Notes: generated by a model not told the origin, from the sequence alone. A stretch of 7,665 bases of DNA from Tardiphaga sp. (GCA_028290325.1 JAQGJY010000271.1:1-7665), one strand, 5' to 3'; shown: positions 1 to 7,126, counted from the stretch's first letter. Numbers and translations: made by a program.

Positions 1-1128
1 TATGTCGCCGCCTTCATGGAAGCCGCGACGATCGGCGGTCTCGCCGACTGGTACGCGGTCGTCGCGCTGTTTCGCCGTCCGCTCGGCCTGCCGATCCCCC
101 ATACCGCGATCATTCAGGCCAATCAGCACCGCATCGCCGACAAGCTCGGTGATTTCATCGAAACGCATTTTCTCGAAGCCGCCCCCGTCGAAGCCAAGCT
201 GCGCGAAATCGATTTCGCCTCCTTCATCGCCGACTGGCTGCGCGACGGCAAACGCAGCGCCGACCTCGCGCGTTTCGTGCTGCGGATGCTGCCCGACGCG
301 CTGGCGGCGGCGGAGACGTCGGGGTTGAAGACCTTCGCAACGCGCCGCATCATCGCGCAATTGCAGACAATCGATCTCGCGCCGCTCGCCGCCGGCACGC
401 TGCGCGGATTTATCACCGAAGGACGCCATCAGGGCCTGCTCGACGATCTGATGCGGGCGTTGCACGAGTCGCTCGACAAGCCCGAGATGTTGGCGACGAT
501 CCGCGACAAGGTTCGCGACGAACTGCCGACATTGCTCAAGCTGTATCGGACCGACGCGTTTCTGGTGAAGAAGATCGTCGCCTCCGCCAGCGCCTTCTTC
601 GATGAGGTCCGCACCGATCCCGCGCATCCGTTCCGTGGTGAATTCGATCGCATGCTGCTGTCGTTCGTGGACAAGCTCGGCACCGATCCGGCTTACACCG
701 ACCGCATCGACGGCTTGAAGCGCGATCTGTTGGCGCGCCCCGAACTCGGCGACCTCGCGCGCGACGTCTGGGCCAAGGTGCGCGGCTTCATCGAACGCAG
801 CGCGTCGGGTGACGACAACCTGCTGCAACATCATCTCGCGAAGGTGTTCGCGGAAGCCGGACGCGCGCTTGCCGGCGATAGCGAGATGCGCGCGGAAATC
901 AATAATGGCGTCGTCGCCGTCGCGCGCGCTTTTATCGCCGATCAGAAAAGCGGCGTCTCGACCTTCATCGCCGATCAGGTGAAGGCGTGGGACATGCGGC
1001 AGTTGATCTCGCTGATCGAAATCAACATCGGCCGCGATCTGCAATATATCCGCTTCAATGGCGCGCTGATCGGCGGCCTCGCGGGCCTCGTCCTGCATGC
1101 GATCGAGGTCATGTTGCGGCTGCCGTGA
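1..1128 (+). CDS. DUF445 family (YjiN-like) membrane protein, 5' end cut off
   Basis: The frame is open from the first base, giving 375 visible residues, so the true start lies upstream. The ATG at 16 is internal: it sits inside the conserved block AFMEAATIGGLADWYAVVAL, followed by LFRRPLGLPIPHTAII (about residues 5-38), which is the N-terminal signature of the DUF445 family (E. coli YjiN, about 426 aa). The middle (about 40-340) is mostly amphipathic, charged helix. The C-terminus (about 350-372, GALIGGLAGLVLHAIEVML) is a hydrophobic helix likely to be membrane-inserted. Probably 30-60 residues are missing, including an expected N-terminal membrane segment. The family is thought to be an inner-membrane protein with a large soluble helical part; its biochemical role is not established. 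No link to the catabolic genes further right is apparent. Family assignment is firm, function unknown. Confidence 0.9.
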   Translation, partial: YVAAFMEAATIGGLADWYAVVALFRRPLGLPIPHTAIIQANQHRIADKLGDFIETHFLEAAPVEAKLREIDFASFIADWLRDGKRSADLARFVLRMLPDALAAAETSGLKTFATRRIIAQLQTIDLAPLAAGTLRGFITEGRHQGLLDDLMRALHESLDKPEMLATIRDKVRDELPTLLKLYRTDAFLVKKIVASASAFFDEVRTDPAHPFRGEFDRMLLSFVDKLGTDPAYTDRIDGLKRDLLARPELGDLARDVWAKVRGFIERSASGDDNLLQHHLAKVFAEAGRALAGDSEMRAEINNGVVAVARAFIADQKSGVSTFIADQVKAWDMRQLISLIEINIGRDLQYIRFNGALIGGLAGLVLHAIEVMLRLP

Positions 1129-1140
1129 TGCTCGCTTTGA

Positions 1141-1157
1141 GAGCGGGCATTCCGCTC
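1141..1157. other. Weak hairpin after the DUF445 gene
   Basis: GAGCGG and CCGCTC form a 6-bp perfect stem around a 5-nt loop, 12 bp beyond the DUF445 stop codon. There is no T-tract, so it is at best a weak intrinsic terminator and may be chance in GC-rich DNA. Confidence 0.2.
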
Positions 1158-1347
1158 CCGGCTCCGCGGTGCGGCGCTATCAGCCTGCCGAGATCGCCCG
1201 GCCGCTTCCGACGGCCACATACGCAGGTCAGTTGTTCTGTTTTCTGGTGCAGCGCACAAATATATTCCCGGGATTGTGAACGTTCTGTTTGGTGAATCGT
1301 TAGGTGGTGTGTTCCATTTGTGAATTATGCCCCGCAACTCGGGTGAT

Positions 1348-1351
1348 GAGG
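1348..1351 (+). promoter_or_regulatory. Ribosome binding site that decides the hydrolase start
   Basis: GAGG lies 6 nt before the ATG at 1358. The longer open frame starts at a GTG at 1304, but that start has no purine-rich site close upstream and would add a Cys-rich 18-residue extension. The ATG at 1346 overlaps this site. The ATG at 1358 is therefore preferred. Confidence 0.6.
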
Positions 1352-1357
1352 TTGAAA

Positions 1358-2149
1358 ATGTCCGCGACCGCTGCCGCCACCGCGTCGATCGGTACGATGC
1401 GCCCCCCGTCCAAGACACTGATGTTCCTTGAAACCCGCGCCCTCAGCGAATTCGGGGCGTTTCTCGGTGCGTTGCCGATGCTGAGCCTGGCGCCGCGCGG
1501 TGACGGCCATTCGGTGCTGGTGTTGCCGGGTCTGGTGGCAAGCGACGTCTCGACACGGCCGCTGCGCAGTTTCCTTCGCACGCGGGGCTATCAGGTCAGC
1601 GGCTGGAAGCAGGGCCGCAATCTCGGTCTGCGCGAGGGCGTGCAGCAGTCGATGGTCGATCTGGTCAACCAGATGTACGAGACATCCGGCCGCAAGGTCA
1701 GCCTCGTCGGCTGGAGCCTCGGTGGACTATATGCGCGCCAGCTCTCCAAGATGATGCCGGACAAGGTGCGCTCGGTGATTTCGCTGGGCAGCCCGTTCGC
1801 GGCCGGTCCGAAGGCGACCAATGCCTGGCGCGTCTATGAAATGGTCAGCGGCCAGAGCGCCGAGGACGCGCCGGATCCGGCTTTCGGCGGCGCGCTGCAT
1901 GACACGCCCCCGGTGCCGACGACGGCGATTTTCAGCCGCACCGATGGTATCTGCGCGTGGCAGGGCTGTATGGAAAAAACCACGGCGACGTCGGAAAGCA
2001 TCGAGGTCGAGAGCAGCCATTGCGGCATGGCGCATCATCCCGCTGTGGTCTATGCGGTCGCCGATCGCCTTGCCCAAGCGGATGGCAACTGGAAGCCGTT
2101 CAATCGCAACGGCTGGCGCAGCATGGTCTACCCGAATCCGAATCGGTAG
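1358..2149 (+). CDS. Alpha/beta-hydrolase, lipase/esterase type
   Basis: A 263-residue protein with an alpha/beta-hydrolase core. VLVLPGL (about 53-59) is the strand and oxyanion-hole region. GWSLGG (118-123) is the nucleophile elbow, with Ser120 in a G-x-S-x-G motif. Asp196 (in FSRTDG) and His221 (in SSHCGM) fit the acid and base of the triad, although His226 or His227 are alternatives. The order and spacing suit a small cytoplasmic carboxylesterase or triacylglycerol-lipase-like enzyme that hydrolyses an ester, thioester or lactone; the substrate is not readable. No convincing signal peptide is seen; the N-terminus is Ala/Thr-rich rather than a Lys-Arg plus hydrophobic leader. The gene has its own upstream gap of 229 bp and a terminator after it, so it looks monocistronic. 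It converges on the thiolase-like gene, so the two are probably not co-transcribed. Family is confident, substrate open. Confidence 0.85.
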   Translation: MSATAAATASIGTMRPPSKTLMFLETRALSEFGAFLGALPMLSLAPRGDGHSVLVLPGLVASDVSTRPLRSFLRTRGYQVSGWKQGRNLGLREGVQQSMVDLVNQMYETSGRKVSLVGWSLGGLYARQLSKMMPDKVRSVISLGSPFAAGPKATNAWRVYEMVSGQSAEDAPDPAFGGALHDTPPVPTTAIFSRTDGICAWQGCMEKTTATSESIEVESSHCGMAHHPAVVYAVADRLAQADGNWKPFNRNGWRSMVYPNPNR

Positions 2150-2176
2150 GGCGCACCGTCATTGTGAGGACTGAAC

Positions 2177-2201
2177 AAAGCCGGCGTTTTTCGCCGGCTT
2201 T
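2177..2201. terminator. Bidirectional intrinsic terminator between convergent genes
   Basis: AAAGCCGGCG and CGCCGGCTTT form a perfect 10-bp stem around a TTTTT loop. The A-T pairs at the stem base give short U-rich tails on either strand (TTTATTC on +, TTTGTTC on -). It sits 28 bp after the hydrolase stop and 99 bp beyond the end of the opposing thiolase-like gene, so it can end transcription from both sides. Confidence 0.85.
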
Positions 2202-2299
2202 ATTCATGGGCGAGTCAAAGTCATAAGGTAGACGTGAGACCGGAGTTCATCGTCGTCCGCGCTCCTCGCATCCGACGCCGCCATTCTCGAATGATGGCT

Positions 2300-3820
2300 T
2301 TATGCCCCGACGCGCCACTGCGGCACGTCATCGGCGGCTGTCGAGATCACGCCGGTCGAGCCGACCGGTGTCCGATCCATCTCCATCAGATGCCGCAAGG
2401 TCGTCACGTCGGACGCCGGCACCCGCGCCAACGTACGCGCGTTGGTTTCGGTACGCAGCATCACGACGCCATGCTCGGGCGCGGCGTTGGCGCCATAGAG
2501 CACCGTGAAGGCCTCGACCTTGCCGCGGCCCGACGGCGCCGCATCAAAGGCCGGCACCGGATGTCGCGCCGCATCGGCGACCGCCTGCACGGAGGTATCC
2601 TGCGACAGCGGTTGCGTCGGCGCGTGGCGCGACAGCACCAGCGCGTGATGCTTGGTCACGAAGCCGCCCTGGCCATAAAGCAGGCCGAGCTTGGCGCCGT
2701 CGCGCAGCTTGCGGACCATCGCGCAGGCGGCATGCGTCATGTAGGTATTGAGCGGCGCGCCGAAAAACGTCAGGCCGCCGGTCACTGTCGGCATCACGTC
2801 GTCGCCGAGGCCGAGCGTGCGTCGCGCCATCTTCGGGACGACAGGAAAGCAGCTGTAGAGTTCGATCGCGTCGAACGCGCGGCCGTCGCCGCCGACCAGA
2901 TCCATCACCGATCGCAGCACGGCGTTCTGCGCGTGGCTTTCGACGAACTGATCGCGGTCGAGATAGTCACGTTTTTCCTCGGCCGACGCGCCGCCATGAA
3001 TGTGAATCATCTTCGCGTCGGGAATCCCAAGCGCGCGCGCATAAGCGAGCGAGGTCATGATCAGTGCTCCCCCCATATTCACGGTGGGATTGGCGACCAT
3101 CAGCTTCGGATAGGGCCACGCGATCAGGCGGTTGTCGGGCGACGGCGTCGCGATCGTTTCGGCGCTCACCGAACGCTTCATCCATGACTGCGGATTGGTC
3201 GCGGCGACGGCGGAATAGCGCGCCCACAGCTCACCTGATTCCGCCATGGCGTCGCGTGGCGTCTGGCCCCAATGCGCCGAGGTCGCGGATTCGTAGAGCG
3301 GATACACGGTCACCGGTCTGAACACGCCGAGCGCGACGGCGAGCGGTTTTTGAAACGCCGCGCCGCGCTTCGGTTCCTCGACGTGGTGGGCGAATGGCGT
3401 CCATGGCAGATCGATCTTGGCGCGCGCCGCTTTGGTCGCGGTGCCCTGCGATTCCGCGCCACAGATCGCGGCCACCTTGCTTTCCCCGCGCGCGATGCGC
3501 TGCGCCGCCTCATGCAGATAGCGGATCGGACTCTCGCCGCCGACCGGGCCGTAATAATTATGCGTCGGCTTCGCGCCGAGCCGCGCGGCCAGCAGTTGCT
3601 CCGGCGCGTCGTAGCGCCAGCTCAGGAAATTGACGATGTCGAGCGAGTCGATCTGGCTAAGGAGGGCCGCGCCGGCATCGTCCGCCGCGCGTTTCAGCGC
3701 AGCTTCGAGCAGGTCCAGAGGTTCGAGACCTTGCGCGATGTCGGTGGGACGATCGGTGATCTCGCCGATGCCGACGATGACGGGACGACGGTCGTCAGGT
3801 ATTTGAGTTTGGTCGGGCAT
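2300..3820 (-). CDS. Thiolase-like protein (acetyl-CoA acetyltransferase family, TLP1-like) with degenerate active site
   Basis: A 506-residue protein with a thiolase fold: VIVGIGE near the N-terminus (14-20), the helix and AGGMES-like strand (YLHEAAQRIARGESKVAAIC then GAESQG, 101-126), a middle domain, and a C-terminal half containing YSCFP (322-326), GAPLNTYMTHAA (354-365) and YGQGGF (382-387). About 100 further residues (roughly 405-506) exceed a normal 390-400-aa thiolase and match the size of the extra C-terminal domain of mycobacterial thiolase-like protein type 1. Key residues of active thiolases look replaced: where V-C-G-S-G carries the nucleophilic Cys this has VGGES (93-97); the GHP motif reads GAP; the second-Cys loop CxGGG reads YGQGG. 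Ordinary thiolytic cleavage is therefore doubtful; CoA-ester binding or another reaction is possible. It lies 177 bp downstream of the nitronate-monooxygenase-like gene on the same strand. The start ATG has only a weak purine-rich site (GAAAG) before it. Confidence 0.82.
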   Translation of the reverse strand: MPDQTQIPDDRRPVIVGIGEITDRPTDIAQGLEPLDLLEAALKRAADDAGAALLSQIDSLDIVNFLSWRYDAPEQLLAARLGAKPTHNYYGPVGGESPIRYLHEAAQRIARGESKVAAICGAESQGTATKAARAKIDLPWTPFAHHVEEPKRGAAFQKPLAVALGVFRPVTVYPLYESATSAHWGQTPRDAMAESGELWARYSAVAATNPQSWMKRSVSAETIATPSPDNRLIAWPYPKLMVANPTVNMGGALIMTSLAYARALGIPDAKMIHIHGGASAEEKRDYLDRDQFVESHAQNAVLRSVMDLVGGDGRAFDAIELYSCFPVVPKMARRTLGLGDDVMPTVTGGLTFFGAPLNTYMTHAACAMVRKLRDGAKLGLLYGQGGFVTKHHALVLSRHAPTQPLSQDTSVQAVADAARHPVPAFDAAPSGRGKVEAFTVLYGANAAPEHGVVMLRTETNARTLARVPASDVTTLRHLMEMDRTPVGSTGVISTAADDVPQWRVGA

Positions 3821-3859
3821 GTTCTTGCTTTCGTTGTTTCGTATCTCTCAATCGCATCG

Positions 3860-3886
3860 CGCGACGACCGTGTTTCGGTCTTCGCG
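3860..3886. repeat. Hairpin upstream of the thiolase-like gene
   Basis: CGCGACGACCG pairs with CGGTCTTCGCG around a 5-nt loop (TGTTT): ten base pairs and one C-T mismatch. It starts 40 bp before the thiolase-like start codon, so it would lie in that gene's leader or be part of the structured spacer that also holds the repeat at 3936-3995. No T-tract follows on either strand. It may be one end of a larger dispersed intergenic element. Confidence 0.5.
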
Positions 3887-3935
3887 TCACGCGGCCGCGG
3901 AAGCAGTTCAACTCCCTCTAAAGTCCAGGAAGTCC

Positions 3936-3995
3936 GGAATGCTTCGCCCGACGTCGCGCGACCCGGGCCGCCGCGACGTCGGCTCGCCATGACGG
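3936..3995. repeat. Palindromic intergenic repeat, copy A
   Basis: The element has the ends GGAATGCTTCGC (3936-3947) and CTCGCCATGACGG (3983-3995). These resemble the ends of the element at 7211-7273: 11 of 12 bases at the left, 10 of 13 at the right. Its core is a perfect 11-bp inverted repeat, CCGACGTCGCG (3948-3958) and CGCGACGTCGG (3972-3982), around a 13-nt GC-rich loop. It lies 2 bp beyond the stop codon of the nitronate-monooxygenase-like gene, so it is probably transcribed as a 3' hairpin and may attenuate read-through into the thiolase-like gene. From memory, motifs of the type GGATTGCTTCGC ... CGCAATGACG are common dispersed repeats in Bradyrhizobium-like genomes. Short open frames across this spacer are probably spurious. 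Confidence 0.7.
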
Positions 3996-3997
3996 AC

Positions 3998-5131
3998 TTA
4001 CTCCGCCACCAGCGCGTTCATGCGTTCGATGGCGTCGGCGAAGTCTTCCTTGAATTCCTGCACGACGGCGCCGGCCGACTTCACGCTGTCGATCAATCCC
4101 ACGCCCTGTCCGACGAAGTAACTGACGAGATCGCGCGCGGCGGCATTGCCCGCGGCGGCCGACCGATCGATCGAGGCGAAGGCGTCTCGGCTGATGATGC
4201 TTTGCAGCGGCATCGGCAGCGCGCCCGGCGAATTCTCGCCGCGATCCCAGGCATCGGTCCACACCGAGCGCAACTGCCGCGCCGGTTTGCCGGTGCGGCC
4301 TTTCGAGCGGATCGCGTCGCGCGACGAGGCCGCGATCATCTTCTCGCGAAAGATATCGCTGGTCTCGGATTCCACCGTCGATAGCCACACCGATCCGGTC
4401 CAGGCGCCGGCCGCGCCCATCGCCATGCAGGCCGCCATCTGCGCGCCCGTCATGATGCCGCCGGCCGCGAGCACCGGCACGTCGCGGATCGGCTTGATGG
4501 CCTTGATGACTTCCGGCACCAGCACCAGAGTCGAGACCTCGCCGCAATGGCCGCCGGCCTCCGTGCCTTGCACGACGAGAATATCGACCCCGGCCGCGAC
4601 CTGCCGGATCGCGTGTTCCTTCGCGCCGACCAGCGCGGCGACCGGCACATTGTGTGTCTTGCCCATCTCGATCATCGCTTTCGGCGGCACGCCGAGCGCG
4701 TTGGCGATCAACCGGATCGGATGATTGAACGAGACGTCGAGCAGTCGCAGCGCCGTCTCGCCGTCGAAAGGCTGCGGCTCGTTTGGATCGACCTCCTCGG
4801 CCTTCAACTCGATGCCATATTTTTTCAGCAAATCGCGCGTGAAGGCGCGATGCGCCGGCGTCACGCGCGCTTCGAGGCTTTTCCAGGTGACGTTCTTTTC
4901 ACCCGCCGTCGAAATGTTTTCCGGGATCAGAACGTCGATACCGTAAGGCTTGCCATCGACGTGTTCGTCGATCCACTTCAACTCGCGCTCGAGCGAGGCC
5001 GGCGAATGCACCGTCGCGCCGAGCACGCCAAATCCGCCGGCGCGGCTGACGGCCGCGACCACGTCGCGGCAATGGCTAAAGGCCAGAAGCGGGAAATCGA
5101 TTCCCAGCATGTCGCAAATCGGTGATTTCAT
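3998..5131 (-). CDS. Nitronate monooxygenase / 2-nitropropane dioxygenase-like FMN enzyme
   Basis: A 377-residue FMN-dependent TIM-barrel protein of the NPD/NMO family. The N-terminal strand with ICDMLGIDFPLLAF (5-18) and SRAGGFGVLGA (29-39) is typical. GTEAGGHCG (189-197) carries the conserved His195 used as general base in nitronate monooxygenases and supplies phosphate-binding glycines. LAAGGIMTG (221-229) and GAAGAWTGSVWL (239-250) are the two later FMN-phosphate-binding loops. Known members oxidise alkyl nitronates, but the family also contains enoyl-ACP reductase (FabK-like) and CoA-ester redox enzymes, including one in steroid ring degradation, so the name is a family label rather than a proven activity. 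The start is supported by GGGAG 6 nt upstream. It is divergent from the Baeyer-Villiger gene across 342 bp and heads the strand on which the thiolase-like gene follows. The length is normal and no break is seen. Confidence 0.88.
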   Translation of the reverse strand: MKSPICDMLGIDFPLLAFSHCRDVVAAVSRAGGFGVLGATVHSPASLERELKWIDEHVDGKPYGIDVLIPENISTAGEKNVTWKSLEARVTPAHRAFTRDLLKKYGIELKAEEVDPNEPQPFDGETALRLLDVSFNHPIRLIANALGVPPKAMIEMGKTHNVPVAALVGAKEHAIRQVAAGVDILVVQGTEAGGHCGEVSTLVLVPEVIKAIKPIRDVPVLAAGGIMTGAQMAACMAMGAAGAWTGSVWLSTVESETSDIFREKMIAASSRDAIRSKGRTGKPARQLRSVWTDAWDRGENSPGALPMPLQSIISRDAFASIDRSAAAGNAAARDLVSYFVGQGVGLIDSVKSAGAVVQEFKEDFADAIERMNALVAE

Positions 5132-5137
5132 GGCCGT

Positions 5138-5143
5138 CTCCCT
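5138..5143 (-). promoter_or_regulatory. Ribosome binding site of the nitronate-monooxygenase-like gene
   Basis: Read on the - strand, AGGGAG precedes the ATG at 5131 by 6 nt, close to ideal. It confirms the chosen start, which also matches the usual N-terminus of the family. Confidence 0.7.
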
Positions 5144-5177
5144 GTAGGCGCGCTTGATGCGGCGTCTTTTGTTGTGT

Positions 5178-5189
5178 CGTCATTTGACG
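5178..5189. promoter_or_regulatory. Possible operator: CGTCA-TT-TGACG inverted repeat
   Basis: Perfect 5-bp half-sites flank a 2-bp spacer, 46 bp upstream of the nitronate-monooxygenase-like start. On the - strand it overlaps the downstream end of a weak promoter candidate: TTGGCA (5216-5211) followed 18 nt later by TAGCGT (5192-5187). That position suits a repressor site for the - strand gene. The - 10 match is poor (3 of 6), so both promoter and operator are tentative. Confidence 0.3.
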
Positions 5190-5459
5190 CTAGCGCAGGA
5201 TGCGACCTGATGCCAACCGTCACGCAACGCGCATCGCCGTCAGCCTCCGCGACGGCGCAGGGCGAGGTCGTCCGCACGTTGGTGTTTCGCATCAGCTCCG
5301 GTATTTACTGGACCTCTGGCTTCGCGGGTGAGGGCGGCTTTTAACGGGTTGGACGCCGCGCCTCGTTATTTTCCGCCGCGCAGAATGCATGGCCGCGGCT
5401 GCGAATTCACACTTGCGCTTTGCCACGTCGGGTTCGATGCTGCCGGCAACAACAAGATC
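5190..5459. other. Rest of the divergent intergenic region; no gene seen
   Basis: The 342-bp gap between the divergent flavin enzyme genes shows no credible coding frame. It contains a GC-rich hairpin, CGCCGTC (5235-5241) with GACGGCG (5251-5257), which may be chance, and some locally AT-richer DNA around 5296-5375 where a promoter for the Baeyer-Villiger gene could lie. I could not pick a good -35/-10 pair for that gene. No tRNA-like or riboswitch-like structure was recognised. Confidence 0.4.
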
Positions 5460-5466
5460 AAGGGAG
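5460..5466 (+). promoter_or_regulatory. Strong ribosome binding site that decides the Baeyer-Villiger gene start
   Basis: AAGGGAG lies 7 nt before the ATG at 5474. The open frame extends upstream to a TTG at 5420, but those 18 codons encode an Arg/Gln-rich stretch unlike the family, and this site lies within them. The ATG at 5474 is the start. Confidence 0.85.
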
Positions 5467-5473
5467 CGCGCCG

Positions 5474-7126
5474 ATGGCAGCCAGCCAGTCTCATTCCGCA
5501 TCCGATGCGTACGACGTCGTCGTGGTCGGCGCGGGCTTCGCGGGGATGTACATGCTGCATCGGCTGCGCGGGCTCGGCCTCAAGGCGCGCGTCTACGAGC
5601 AAGGCGGCGATGTCGGCGGCACCTGGTACTGGAATAGGTATCCCGGCGCGCGCTGCGACGTCGAGAGCATGCAATATTCCTATTCATGGTCCGACGAGTT
5701 GCAGCAGGAATGGGACTGGAGCGAGCGCTACGCGCCGCAGCCGGAAATCCTGCGTTATGCCGGTCACGTCGCCGATCGTTTCGATCTGCGCAAGGATATC
5801 CAGTTCGACACCCGCGTCGCCTCCGCCGTGTTCGACGAGCGCGACAATCGCTGGACGGTGACGCTTGGCGATGGCGCTGACGTGCGCGCGCGGTTCGTCA
5901 TCCTCGCGACCGGCTGCCTGTCGAATGCGAAGATGCCGGATCTGCCGGGGTTGTCGGACTTCGCAGGTCAGATCTATCACACCGGGCACTGGCCGCATGA
6001 CGCGGTCGATTTCACGGGTCTGAAAGTCGGCGTCGTCGGCACCGGATCGTCGGCGATCCAGTCGATTCCCGTCATCGCCGAGCAGGCGAGCCAGCTCACG
6101 GTGTTTCAGCGCACCGCCAACTTCAGCGTGCCCGCGCGCAACGCCGCGCTGACGCCGGACGAGCGGCAGTCGTTTCGCGACAACTATCCGGAGATCCGCC
6201 GCAAGGCGCGCGAGGAGATGAAGAACGGCATCGTGCAGGAGTTGCCGGATAAAGGCGCGCATGACGACAGCGACGATGCGCGGCGCGACAAATATCACGC
6301 GCGCTGGACCCGTGGCGGCCTTACGTTCATGGGCGCGTATAATAACCTGTCCCTCGACAAGGCCGCGAACGACACCGCCGCCGATTTCATCCGCGAGCGC
6401 ATCGCCGAGATCGTCGCGGATCCCGAGACCGCGAAATTGTTGCAGCCGGACGACCATCCGGTCGGCTCCAAACGTATTTGCGTCGATACGGATTATTACG
6501 CCGCGTTCAATCGCGACAATGTCAGGCTCGTCAATCTGAGGGCTAATCCGATCGAGACCATCACCGCGACCGGGCTCCGCAGCGGCGGCGTCGACTATCC
6601 GCTCGATGCGCTGGTGCTGGCGACGGGCTTCGACGCGATGACCGGCTCGGTCGCCAAGATCGACATCAGAGGTCGCGACGGCACGGCGCTCAACGCCAAA
6701 TGGAGCGCGGGGCCGCGCACCTATCTGGGCCTGATGAGCGCCGGGTTTCCCAACCTGTTTCTCATCACCGGGCCGGGCAGCCCGTCGGTGCTGAGCAATA
6801 TGATCGTCGCGATCGAGCAGCACGTCGATTGGATCAGCGATTGCCTCGCGGCGATGCGCGATCGTGGACTCGAGACGATGGAGGCCGACGTCGCGGCGGA
6901 AGATGACTGGGTGGCGCATGTCAACGAGGTGGCGCAGGGCACGCTCTATCCGCAGGCGAATTCCTGGTACATGGGCGCGAACGTGCCGGGCAAGCCACGC
7001 ATCTTCATGCCCTATATCGGCGGCATCCCGGTCTATGGACAGAAGATCAAGGACGTCGCGGCGAACGGCTATGAGGGATTCGTGATGACCGGTGCCGCGA
7101 CGGAAAAGAAAAGAGCGGCGATGTAG
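5474..7126 (+). CDS. Type I Baeyer-Villiger monooxygenase (FAD/NADPH)
   Basis: A 550-residue flavoprotein monooxygenase. In order: FAD Rossmann motif GAGFAG (19-24); GGTWYWNRYPGARCDVES (48-65), whose Asp62 matches an active-site Asp of phenylacetone monooxygenase; the long fingerprint FAGQIYHTGHWPHD (163-176), diagnostic of type I Baeyer-Villiger enzymes; NADPH Rossmann motif GTGSSA (189-194); GSKR (331-334), whose Arg334 fits the Arg that stabilises the peroxyflavin; ATGFD (383-387); and the C-terminal block SWYMGANVPGKPRIFMPYIG (497-516). It should insert one oxygen of O2 next to a carbonyl, turning a ketone into an ester or lactone with NADPH. The overall pattern is closest to the cyclohexanone / phenylacetone / steroid monooxygenase group; the substrate cannot be decided by eye. 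It is cytosolic, with no signal or membrane segment. It is divergent from the nitronate-monooxygenase-like gene and convergent with the SDR, and is probably transcribed alone. No defect is seen. Confidence 0.93.
   Translation: MAASQSHSASDAYDVVVVGAGFAGMYMLHRLRGLGLKARVYEQGGDVGGTWYWNRYPGARCDVESMQYSYSWSDELQQEWDWSERYAPQPEILRYAGHVADRFDLRKDIQFDTRVASAVFDERDNRWTVTLGDGADVRARFVILATGCLSNAKMPDLPGLSDFAGQIYHTGHWPHDAVDFTGLKVGVVGTGSSAIQSIPVIAEQASQLTVFQRTANFSVPARNAALTPDERQSFRDNYPEIRRKAREEMKNGIVQELPDKGAHDDSDDARRDKYHARWTRGGLTFMGAYNNLSLDKAANDTAADFIRERIAEIVADPETAKLLQPDDHPVGSKRICVDTDYYAAFNRDNVRLVNLRANPIETITATGLRSGGVDYPLDALVLATGFDAMTGSVAKIDIRGRDGTALNAKWSAGPRTYLGLMSAGFPNLFLITGPGSPSVLSNMIVAIEQHVDWISDCLAAMRDRGLETMEADVAAEDDWVAHVNEVAQGTLYPQANSWYMGANVPGKPRIFMPYIGGIPVYGQKIKDVAANGYEGFVMTGAATEKKRAAM

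Noticed and set aside
1232..1300. AT-rich stretch with TATATT (1261-1266) as a hydrolase promoter
   Set aside because: No acceptable -35 hexamer lies 16-18 bp upstream; the TTGTTC at 1232 is 23 bp away. A promoter is likely somewhere here, but I cannot point to it.
1304..1357. N-terminal extension of the hydrolase from the GTG at 1304
   Set aside because: The Cys-rich residues look unlike a protein start or a lipoprotein signal, and a GAGG site correctly spaced before the ATG at 1358 favours the shorter protein.
2271..2298. Short imperfect inverted repeat (GCCATT ... AATGATGGC) just beyond the thiolase-like stop
   Set aside because: The stem is only 4-5 bp without bulges and has no T-tract. 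The perfect hairpin at 2177-2201 is a better terminator for this gene.
3694..3990. A 98-codon - strand frame over the spacer and the thiolase-like start
   Set aside because: It is made largely of the hairpin and repeat DNA and overlaps the thiolase-like gene in another frame. Frames of this kind in dispersed repeats are typical spurious annotations.
3272..4384. A 370-codon + strand open frame spanning parts of the thiolase-like and NMO-like genes and their spacer
   Set aside because: It crosses two well-supported opposite-strand genes and shows an Arg-rich composition without motifs. The same applies to the + strand frame 2234-3187.
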